Assembly: GCA_026874595.1 (NCBI GenBank)
Contig: CM049307.1
Location: 91,203,830 to 91,267,829 of the forward strand
Reading direction: 5' to 3'
Length of the DNA stretch: 64,000 nt
Origin: Sipunculus nudus
Taxonomy: Eukaryota > Annelida > Sipuncula > Golfingiida > Sipunculidae
Below, in pieces: positions 54,221 through 64,000 of this stretch (its first letter is position 1; each line of letters starts with the position of its first letter). A model generated the notes under the pieces. It saw nothing but the letters and a program-made list of their open reading frames with translations, did not search any database and was not told where the DNA came from. The position numbers and the translations under genes are program-made.

Positions 54221-56544
54221 CGAATTACTGTCATCTGTTTTAGGTATACTTAAGAAAAGGTGTGTTTAAATATATATCTTTATCCTATATCATAACTGTC
54301 ATTATTGTACAAACTTGTTGTATAAAATGTTTATATTTTCAATTATGCTGGTTAAATTATGAAAAAAATGATGCGACCGCACCATAACCTTAAAAGTCCA
54401 AGTATAGCAGTATTGACATTTATTGTGAAGTAAGAATAAATTCCGGAAAACCTTGGGCATTTCCTTCCAATCTATATGCCATTACCTGTGTCGCAGTCGA
54501 AATACTCCCGTATATTACTGCATGCTTTGATGCGTCTTTGCATGGGTCGATTCCGATATACCATCAACAGATTAATGGCCTTTTGTCCCAGTTGGTTAAA
54601 ATGGGGAGAAGTGAACTTGTTGATTATATGCGTGAATGGTAATATATCGTTATGAAGCAAGAAGCTGGGTGTAGATTTGATCGAACGAATGCCGAGATGA
54701 ATAGTAGACCATTAAATTTGCACAATCATCCGCCACTAATTGTAACTGAATTTATTTCAATACAATGCATTTTAGCAAAGTCCTGAAACATCATACTCAA
54801 AATTATAAAAAAATTCTTACTATATAAATCAGCTAAGGAGCTGGTAGGGCAACAGGCCTACAAGACATACCTCCTTACCATTGTAAAAAATTGTGCTAAA
54901 ACCTTCACTATTGTATAGATTGACTGATTGTATAGATTTCATTTTCATATGATAGAATTATATGCATTATAATATTATGAGGTTGTGAAAAATATTATGA
55001 AAGTCTGAAAGAGGGATTTGTCTTGATGTTTCCGGGGGGGGGGTGCTTTTGTTTGGATTTCTTTCATTCAAAGAGGAGGGGACTTTTATTGGTACTCCAT
55101 TGGCTCGTCCTTCTGACATTTTCTCAACATATAAGGTTCATGGGGTTGCAACCGCCTTACATATAATGCAATATACATGCTCAATTTTCGTCTCTAAACC
55201 AGTTGGTGAAATACATGTATATTCATTTCAGTTACCCCGAAAACTATAAGCAAATAACTGGATACTGGTTATTTTATTACGTGTAATAAAGTTTTTCTTT
55301 ATAATGCATATGTTTTTGATCTTTTCATAGATCATTCTCTTGCTTGATCGGGCCGATACGGAAGTTTCCCTCTTACTGGCGTGTCTCTAGTCACTGAGTT
55401 ATGCTATGAATTGTTTTAGAAGTGTTGATGGCAAATATCATTATTAACAGCCTGTTAGGTCCCTGGTTCAATAGTATGCCTGCAAGAGATTCGATGTCTG
55501 ATCAGGTCAATGCCATTATGCAATTTTTGAGAATCAAGATGCAAGATCAATAGACCATTGGTACGAGCACGCGCACGTCGTTAAGTATCGTGTAATTTGT
55601 CTGGTGAAAGAGAGTACAGAGAGAAACGAAAGACCCGGAATAACCTCACGGTAGTGTAAATTATCCCATTTAGCCACCCGATGACTTAGTATCCGTCGAC
55701 GCGGCCAGTTCTCGTTATTGTTGCCTTCTTTTCCTGGAAATACTCTGAAGGAGGAGAAAGCAAGCATAGAAACCTAAATGTGAGAGTTAGAAGCTAGATA
55801 TGTTAATACTTCACAACTAGCTATACGATAACGGTGATGGGGGAATAATAGAAATATTAATCGGTAGATGAATTCAATGCCCTTTAGGTCTAAAAGGAAA
55901 CTAAATGACACAATAGTTTTTGGGGCAGGGAGCGGTCATCTTCCGGCTTATATACTAGGAAAATAAGGATGTATCGGCCAACATACTCTCTCCGTAGAGA
56001 GATGTTTACCTATAGGCTATATATTACAGGAGTACTTTACGTTCATATTTCCGTTCCCTTATCTAACCCTACCTCGATAAATTTCAAAATTGCTTATTGG
56101 GACATTTGGGGCACTGCCATTTTGTGCAGACTAAAACCCGGATGACGCAAGTCGCATGTGGAAATTAAGGGTATGCTGCTACTTTATCAAAAACTAGAAA
56201 GAAAAAATGAATTAATAGGTCATTTTATCAATGTTCTTCTATTATTGTCTTTTATTCTCTACCATTCTTCGCCGCCACAAAAGCACATACAACCATTTAC
56301 ACACACAGACTTACACACAAATGTTATCCTTTCATTTGTTTTATATTACAACATAAATTAGATATACAATATTTCATATATAGTGTAATGTAATTAGTTT
56401 AGACAATTCATTGGCAAGCTAATGGTTAAGATGCGATTGCATTCTATTCTCTCACTGATGAAACTCCATTGTTTATAGTCTTTTATGTTGTTTACCAAGG
56501 CAAACGTACTTTTATAAACAATGCCTAATTAGACCTGGCTTGAC

Positions 56545-56754
56545 ATACAAGCCGACGTCTGTCTTGGCGTTAGTATTTGCGTTTCCTGCTAAAATGAGAA
56601 AAAATAAAGTTTGTTTCCTCGTACAAATAAACGTAACTCCTTGCCAGCTCTTATCACTGAAATCGGCACCTGTCCTAAACGGTCAGACACAGCGAGAGCA
56701 AATTTGATGGCTCTGTTTTAACCTTTGCATCGACTTGACAGTCTTATGATATAG

Positions 56755-56811
<57 letters not shown>

Positions 56812-56815
56812 GGTT
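56545..56815 (+). repeat. Repeat insertion with (TA)n and CT tract, copy 2 only
   Basis: Related to 39,304-39,545 and 61,138-61,230 (CCAGCTCTTATCACTGAAA, GCATCGACTTGACAGTCTTA), and like the first of these adjacent to a TA microsatellite (56,756-56,808). Copy 1 lacks it at about 44,820. Confidence 0.6.
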
Positions 56816-57113
56816 CGCTTTCTCCCTCTCTTTCTCTCTCTCTCTTTCTCTGTTTTTTTTTCAACTATGTCTTTTTTACTTTGTCGCTTTCAAAAACCCA
56901 CAGACATACACGCGTTGGTTGGTTATAAGATTAACCATTTGAGTAACAAGTAAAACTGACTGAAGATATTAATTAATTCACCATAAACCTAATTAATGAC
57001 TCCCAATTACCGTTTATACTTATTCCCCTATAACTGTCACGGTATGGTTGCAATGTATTCATACGAAAACTCTTAATTGTGCAATTAGAATCAAATTACA
57101 TAGAACTCATGGT

Positions 57114-57121
57114 TATATAAA
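57114..57121 (+). promoter_or_regulatory. Candidate TATA box of membrane-protein gene, copy 2
   Basis: TATATAAA conserved with 45,069-45,076. The candidate 5' UTR exon ends at the conserved donor CG|GTAAGA (57,218). Confidence 0.4.
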
Positions 57122-57504
57122 TTAGACAATAATCTGTCAGCTGGGTGAATACTCATCCCTTTTTCTCGGTTTTGACAAGGACATCTTCCTGGTAGGACTC
57201 CATATAGACGATAATTCGGTAAGATAAGACTATTTTTGCTACCTGTTTGTTTATAAAAGGAATGGCATAAATGTATATATCGCGTCTCATAATCTACAAA
57301 TCGCGTGTTGTAAATTTACAGACAACGTACAGAACAATTAACTTGACAGTCCAACACTGTAAACACGTAATAGATTTATTAAATTTGCTTGTGGGTTACG
57401 GTTGGGACTTATACAACCTTTATTTGCAAACTGTATCATACAAGCGCTATAAATAGCGACAGATGTGCCAGTTCAAATGACATATCTTGAGACCTAAAGA
57501 AATG

Positions 57505-58340
57505 TTTATATTATTACAAAAAGGATTTACGAATTGAATATAGGCCTGTTTTTATTGTGTGACTAGAAGACACAACAATAATAAGGTGTTGGGCTCGTTT
57601 TGTCAGCTGATAGGCATACCCCTGCGTAAGATGGACTTGCCAACTTAGGCAGGCAAATTAGTCCAGTTGTAGCTGACCGAAGGAGCTGGATCATCATTGA
57701 CCGACTCATTTGTGAGGCTATCTGCCTGGGTCAGTTATTTCATTAGGGGAGGCAAGGTAATAACTTAATAATGATAAAATTAATTTTATTATACAATATC
57801 ATCATGTAATTTATTGTGTTATTGGTGTCATCGCAATGACGTGAAAGAGACCCTGTTAGTGATATAGGTTTAGATCATATTGTTCGAACTGAACGTTAAG
57901 ATTACGAATTTCGTGGCCAGCCCTACGAATAAAAAGGCTGATCCGCAGTCAAGTATAGCTAAAGTTTCAGTGACCTTTTTGTGGGTGCCTCACGGGACAA
58001 AGGCTTGTATATAAAGGTGTGTTTCAGGGCCGGACATAAATAATGAGTTTTGTTGTTCAGTTCTCAGTTGGGTGGGGGGGGGGGGGGGAGGGGGCGGCCT
58101 GGCATGGGTGTGACCCCTCCACTATTCAGAATAATGTGACAAGTGAAATCACTATCGGCTTTCGACGCTTGTTACCAGTCAAATAGCCGGAAATATGAAC
58201 CAGGAAAGCGACCGGTAATAATATCTATTATCTGCATAAGACTATCAATAAAATACCGATATCTCTTGTTTCATATAAAATGTATTACCAAGATTCGATT
58301 TAACCATTTCATTAAAATTCTTGTTCCCTTTGAATGTAAT
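57505..58340. mobile_element. Insertion of about 0.8 kb, copy 2 only, unrecognised
   Basis: Absent from copy 1 between about 45,455 and 45,535. It includes a G-run (58,073-58,089). No transposase or clear termini were seen, so it may be more than one event. Confidence 0.4.
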
Positions 58341-59087
58341 AACTTTAATTGGCTTGGAATACATATAGTTAAAAAAAAAATTTTTGCCGTAACAAATAAG
58401 CAATTGACCCGAGTGTCTCGCGTTTCACTTTCTCTTTAATAATTATTACACTATATAGTGCAGCGATACCTTTGTGAGACTTCGTTATAATTGATTCATG
58501 CATTTCGGATATAAGTTGTCTCAGTAATATATCAATGTTTACGCTCAAAAGTGAAATTTGATAAGCTATCGTGCACATTTTTTTTCTGACGCGCACTTCG
58601 CTGTTTTTCTTAATGTAAATCTGCTATTGTTCAGATCAAGCAGTGCAATTAACTACAGGAGTAACAATTCTAAAGCGCGTAATAACATACCCTCAGTTTT
58701 AGTTGGATAACTCGTGTGGTTTTATGGAAATACAAATAGCAAACAAAAGGAGCAGGTGCTCTTTCATAACCATATTGGAAAACTGCTTTAATATGCTGAA
58801 AAGCAATATTATCATTTTTCCCTTTCAAAATGATATGTGGTTGGTATCGTTGAGACTAACAAATAGAGAGATAATGTGTATTGTCTGGTTGTCGTCTGTG
58901 TTTGGGTGCGAGGTAATTATACAAGTTTCTGTCGTCAGGGGGTGCTGTTGTCCAGAAGCTAAACAGTCTCTGCGCAAAGGATCGATGGTTTATATTTTAT
59001 CACATGTTTATTTCATGATGCGGCCCCATCATCGGGCTTAAAATTAAATTGTACAAGGAGTTTTAATAAGTTGTAAGTACGATCCAG

Positions 59088-59187
59088 GCAAAATGGCGGA
59101 CCCACAACTGTCGGTCTTGATATTGCTATACTTCATTACTGCTGACGCTTCAACAACAGGTAAGTTTGTAGGATGTTCCATCTACCC

Positions 59188-59252
<65 letters not shown>

Positions 59253-61097
59253 CCCGGCGTCCACTATAAATAGAGTACCTATATACCTATACGAAAACGT
59301 AGGCTGTACTGTATGTCGAAGCGGTGGAGCGAGTTCCCTTTTCCCATTGTTAAGCCTAGGGCGAGAATACTCTGCCGGATCCACTCTATGGCACTCAACA
59401 AATCATTTAGTTTGGCTAATATGGCTTTGGTTAAGCAGCAGAGGTCTTGCCTCAGGTGGATGATTTCAGCAAAGAAGATAAGATAGCGTCTTTAGGCGTT
59501 GAGGCCATGTTCTGTAGTGTAACTTGGTTATAAATACAGGGTTTAGCTCAAGAACTGGAAGTATAGTCGGCTTCAGCATACCATTCATTCAATATTCGGA
59601 CGGATCTATAATCCATCTTGCTGATTGTCTCACAGGATGCTCCATCCTGTATTTTACATCTCGGCAAAATATTGCAAACTGGTAATGATCATGCATCACA
59701 TTATATTCAGGTGACGTATATCAAAGATCAAATGACCAAGGCTGGTTATCCTGAGACCTTATGAAATGTGGATATCTATTATCGGCCTAAGAGTTTAAAT
59801 AAAAATCCAATATACGTTTTTTCCAATTAAATTTATTTGAATAATCCAATCTGAAAACATGGTAACCGCGGGAAAGCAGTATTGTTACAATTAATTGGCG
59901 GTGTTGGCACTTCTATGGCCAAGCCTCTCCTTTTTGGGGAGTTTTAAAATGGGTTATTTTCGACATATTCCCATGAACCCTAAAATATTTGACATTATTT
60001 GGTTATCGCAACACCATCTATCTGAAAGTACGAGATTAAAACGGCAGGATGGTTTTTATATTGGAGGCCGTGAAATAATTTGGGGGATGATCTCAAATTT
60101 TTTCCCCTCAATGTCAATGCTATACAAACAAATAAAACTTCTTTTGAAGATGAACTTTGAAGATTGCATTCTTCCTATATCGATTCCTGTAAGAGGCGTC
60201 GAGGATGATATTGATTTAAAAAAAAAGAAAAAAAAAGAGCTTGGTTGCCATGACTTTAGGTACGGGTTGTTAATATATGTGATGAGAAACCTAAACGATC
60301 GTTGCTCAGATAAGTTAAATAAGGAATTTCAGATTAAATGACAAATCCATCCGAAGTACTGAAGTTGCTGCATTTGTTACCACTTAGATTTGTGGTGATC
60401 ACCAGCAGTCAATTGGTGCAAAGGAATTGCAAGATATCAGTACACGATTAATAGAATGAAAGGCCCACTGCAGCATATGTCTTGTCCAGATAACGGCTGG
60501 TTATTTTAACTATTAAAGTCATGGACTTTACATTTGAGATAAATGACGGAAATCATGACCTGAGTAAAAATAAATTTCGTTAATTAATAAATAAAATCAT
60601 TCATTAATAAATCTTTTATTCAAGCTTTAGTTAATTAATAAAATCATTTATTATTAAATCATATTAATTAATTGTCAAATCATTCATTTATTTATTCGTT
60701 ATTTTTCTCAGTATCAATTCGACCAACAGTTCCGGGGATACTGGAAACTCAGCAACAGGGATTGCTATTCTCACGTATACTACAGTTACGTACGTTACCT
60801 CAGATGACGACATAATAACAACACAGCCGGAACAAGTAACCTCACAGAGCCAATCCTCCTCCTACGGAAACATTCGAGAAACACATAGCCAGGTAACAGA
60901 CTCAATCAAGTCATCAATTCGTAACAGAGCAGACTTCAAATCAAGCAATGTGACGTCAGTAATAACAACAGGTTCCTCTGTCTTCACCACTGACGTCATC
61001 ACAGAGCAGATGAGCGCCAGAACATCTCAGTCACCGAAATCAAGAACTAATACGTTCGCATCCAATAATATGACGTCACCGGGCACGCTGATTGAAG
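59088..61097 (+). CDS. Ser/Thr-rich type I membrane protein, copy 2, partial (3' exons outside window)
   Basis: Paralogue of the 46.3-53.75 kb gene. Exons seen: 59088-59159 (ATG at 59,093; signal peptide MADPQLSVLILLYFITADAS, donor G|GTAAGT) and 60804-61097 (294 bp, acceptor TTACCTCAG, donor G|GTCTGT). The second exon encodes DDDIITTQPEQVTSQSQSSS and goes on Ser/Thr-rich to TSPGTLIE; it is 54 bp longer than in copy 1, with the additional coding stretch around TTGSSVFTTDVITEQMS. Frames stay open although the sequence has diverged, which hints at selection. Membrane and tail exons would lie beyond 64,000. Confidence 0.5.
59191..59250. repeat. (CA)n(TA)n compound microsatellite
   Basis: CA tract followed by TA tract just after the copy-2 signal-peptide exon. 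Confidence 0.95.
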
Positions 61098-61229
61098 GTC
61101 TGTATATAAGATAGTCAGTTATATCCGGTTGATAGCCCTGCCTTGGCTTTAGTATTTGTGTTTACTAATACAATGCTTAAAATAAAACGTGATTCCATGT
61201 ACCGATAATCTTCACTCCGTGCCAGCTCT

Positions 61230-62110
61230 TATCACTAAAGCCCTGTAAAGTCCGTATGGTGAATCCCTGATATTTGCATATTTAGGCGTCACAAGGCTCT
61301 TTGAGGACCTGACGATTCCCCTGTATTTGCATATCAGGCCGTCACGCCTCAAGTAAATGGCATCGTTGCTATGAGAACGCCAACAGCGGTCCTACAGCTC
61401 GACCCGCTTGGTAACATTCGCACTGAAATCTTGTATTCACATATTCCACACTTGTACCTTCGTATCCTATGATATATCTCTGCTGAACGAATATTACGGT
61501 CCATGGGCAAAATGTAAGTGCATATTGTAGACACTATCGTAAATATTTTGTACCGACAGGTCCAGTAAAATTCCCTCTGCCGAGATGACATGAGCAGCTG
61601 GCAGCATTTGCCTGAACCCGTGTATTCACTGTCAAATTGCGACCCGCGAATCGTGACGGGTTCAGTCAGCCGGTACATTTGGACTGCGCTCGTTGCGTGT
61701 GAACCTGAATATCTCGCGCTCATTGGCTCAGACAGAGTTAGTTAGGCCTACCTTCAAGAGTGGTGGTCCGATAAACGTGAACAATGAGGGTTATAGTGTT
61801 TTAAAGTCTCGCCGAAACTCAGCATAAGCGATATAAATATGAATATTAGTAGCCAATTGAAAGCCCGGGATAAGCGATGACTGAATGAACCATGTTGGTT
61901 TTGAAAGAGATTTTGGGAAAAACCACTGCTGACTTCACTGGAAAAGACCTTAGTTCAGCGAGGCGGTGATGTGTGGCGCTGACCGTCCGGGAACCGGCCA
62001 GGATAACCAGTCCATGAAATAATAGGGTCAGATAATGATAAATTAGCTATATGAGTTGCCGCAAGATCGCGGTACCGATACTAAGTGCGATACAACACGG
62101 GAACGTTTGA
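61230..62110. other. Copy-2-specific sequence with paired ATTTGCAT words
   Basis: It interrupts the dispersed repeat shared with 39.3 and 56.6 kb. It begins with two similar modules (GAATCCCTGATATTTGCATA near 61,261; GATTCCCCTGTATTTGCATA near 61,312), each with an octamer-like ATTTGCAT and GGCGTCAC/GCCGTCAC. No gene is recognised. Confidence 0.45.
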
Positions 62111-62164
62111 TTTCTCTGTCAGAAGCAACAATTAAGTCATAACTGTTTCATAGTTTTATCCAGT

Positions 62165-62336
62165 CTAGATTATTGACATAACCCAAAGAAAAGGTCCAAA
62201 AGTCCGAAAAAGGGGAAGAGGGGGTCCTAGGCTGCAAATATTGGTCAGAACCCTCAGAGAAAGGTTGCGGAGGCTGCAAAGGGCGGAGGTCCGTACCCCC
62301 TCAACCCCTTCCCTGCATGGATCCGCTTCTGCTGTT
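62165..62336. mobile_element. hAT-type MITE-like fragment
   Basis: Homologous to 48,832-48,965 in copy 1. The right end, read as complement (CAGAAGCGGATCCATG), resembles the terminus of the junction MITE at 53,783. Confidence 0.45.
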
Positions 62337-62419
62337 GCATTGGATCACGTGACATGTATACATTTTGAAAGCTAATTATATTCTATACAAAGTGTGATTT
62401 TCTTAAACCGGTTGAGAGG

Positions 62420-63812
62420 TTTTTTAGCTCAGCTGACTGAAGTCAACTGAGCTATAGCGATCACTCTTTGTCTTTTCGTCCGTCTGTTTCTCCATTTGTC
62501 CGTACGTCCGTTATCGGGGACGTAAGTTCCCCTATAATAATTAAAAATTTGATACAAATGCGTCAGAATCTGAATAACTGATGCATTGATTATCTTTATT
62601 CTTTCCATGCAAAATAATAATAAGTGTTTTATCAGTTCCTGAGGTATGTAGGTGCCACCTGCATTTTGATTCCTAATTTTTATGCATTTTTTCTCTACTT
62701 TTGAGACCTTCAAATGAAGCAGTCCAGCATTTAACAGGGAAGGGACCGTTACTGTTAGACCTAGAAATTTGGTCATGGAGATCTATATTCTGTAAACTAC
62801 CAGCCGGAAGCATGATTTCGAGCACCCAGTGAGTCAGACGGGGCACGGATTTTATCTGCTTACCCTAAATTCATCTAAGGTAATATCCAGGGAAACATTA
62901 TAAAAATCTCCAAGGATATTTGAAATTTGTGACCTTTATTCTGGGAACTTCTGGATAAAATCATATTTTATGCACCTGGACAGTCAGACAGGCACAAAAC
63001 TTTACTGTTGCGCCTAGAATCATCTTACTTGACATACAGCTAGGTTCTTGACAAATATCCGTGGACACCTGAAATAAGGACCTGAAGTATGGCCTATATT
63101 CTCTGAATTATGGGACCTGTTATTTCACCCAAGAATAATTAAAAATTTTGTACAAAAGCTTCAGGATCTGAATAACTATAACACATTGATTGTTATTATT
63201 CTTTCCATGGATATTGATCATTGAGAGTTTCATTTTTATTTTTTATGCATTTTGTCTCTGTTTTTTTAAATGTTCAGATGAAGCATTTCGGGTGTTGACA
63301 CAGCACAAATTGTAACCTTTACACGTAGAAACTTCTAACTGTACATCCAGGGAGGTCTTAAGCAAATCTCCTAGAAAAGCTGAAATGAGGTCATGGTCAT
63401 CTATATCCTGCGAACTACGGGCCGAAAACATGATTTTGAATACCTAGTGAGTCACAAGGGTACAAATTGTATCCATTAGACCTACAATATTCTAACGCAC
63501 ATTTAGCATGTTTGTCAGATAGGCACAAATTATACCAGTTGGACGAGGAAACTTCTTTCTTACAATCTAGGGAGTGTTTGGTTAATCTTCTCGAAAAGCC
63601 TAAATATGGTCACTGTAACGTATTTTTTCAGGGCTATGGGCCCAAAGCTTGACTTTGAGCACTTTGGAAGTCATTCGTTCCATTGTTCAAGGTTCCATAT
63701 CAAATATTTTTCACCAGATCATAATGTTTATTATAATGTTTTAATAATTAATGTTTGCGTCACCTGTATGTCAAATTCAGCTGACCGTCATGGCTCATTG
63801 ACCACTTGTTTT
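62420..63812 (+). repeat. Dispersed repeat block, copy 2
   Basis: Starts TTTTAGCTCAGCTGACTGAAG with CGTCCGTCTG and ends CAGCTGACCGTCATGGCTCA then CCACTTGTTTT. From 62,820 on it parallels 48,965-50,115. The receptor-like palindromes are decayed here (GAGGTCATGGTCATCT). Confidence 0.85.
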
Positions 63813-64000
63813 GGTTGAAGGTTGTGTCTTTTTAATGTAATCACGCTAGTTCATTAAATTTATATAATTTGTTAATTGTGTCAAGTGATAATCCATTTAG
63901 ATTTATTTGAACATGCACATAATGATACCCATCAACCGACCGAGAATGGTTGGTGATGACACCATTGTGCGACTAATAAGGGGTGGTTGTAAGATAGGAC

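Larger units (their letters stand above)
53974..64000 (+). repeat. Tandem segmental duplication, copy 2 (truncated by window end)
   Basis: Direct-oriented copy of the unit that starts at 41,612. It differs by insertions at about 56,545-56,815 and 57,505-58,340, by lack of the 46.5-47.26 kb and poly(G) insertions, and by an insertion of about 0.9 kb near 61,230-62,110. The homologues of the piggyBac relic and the membrane/tail exons should lie beyond 64,000. Confidence 0.85.

Noticed and set aside
59895-60341. 148-codon plus-strand open frame in the copy-2 intron
   Set aside because: The homologous copy-1 sequence does not keep the frame, and the peptide has a poly-Lys run from an A-rich tract; no family is recognised.

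Overview
This is a eukaryotic nuclear genome window, most likely from a mollusc and probably a bivalve. Evidence: AT-rich DNA; split genes with GT-AG introns; many (TA)n, (GA)n and (CA)n microsatellites; dense DNA-transposon debris; and a dispersed repeat with GTCCGTCCG-rich 5' parts and a shared 3' end (GCTGAGCGTCATGGCCCATGGGC, then ACTTGT) of a type common in bivalve genomes. No bacterial-type operons, rRNA genes, CRISPR arrays or intact viral genes were seen. The species assignment is inference.

Layout. 1-29.1 kb: no convincing host gene. It holds a 5'-truncated LINE with 19-bp target duplications (4.1-5.05 kb), a 520-bp tandem duplication (5.6-6.6 kb), three tandem tRNA-like units (7.7-8.4 kb), a nested transposon stack (15.9-19.2 kb: hAT-like element holding a perfect 81-bp-arm palindrome with hammerhead-like motifs, and a pogo-like element that itself holds a Harbinger-like MITE), inverted repeats at 20.0-20.55 and 27.3-28.14 kb, and a repeat block (24.2-25.8 kb) with perfect AGGTCAnnnTGACCT palindromes.

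29.1-41.84 kb: a plus-strand organic anion transporter (OATP/SLCO) gene. Nine coding exons can be joined in frame with phase-matched GT-AG junctions, giving about 674 residues with twelve expected membrane segments, the OATP signature before TM6 and the Kazal-type extracellular loop. The extreme N-terminal exon was not identified. Introns carry large dispersed-repeat arrays.

41.6-64 kb: a tandem segmental duplication. Copy 1 runs from inside the last OATP exon (about 41,612) to about 53,973; copy 2 starts at about 53,974 and runs past the window end. Each copy starts with the OATP tail (functional in copy 1, broken in copy 2) followed by a gene for a small, unrecognised, Ser/Thr-rich type I membrane protein: signal-peptide exon, mucin-like exon, membrane exon and cytoplasmic tail. 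Copy 1 is complete (about 209 residues); copy 2 shows the first two coding exons only. A dead piggyBac transposase lies in the copy-1 intron. The duplication junction coincides with the end of a short hAT-type MITE.
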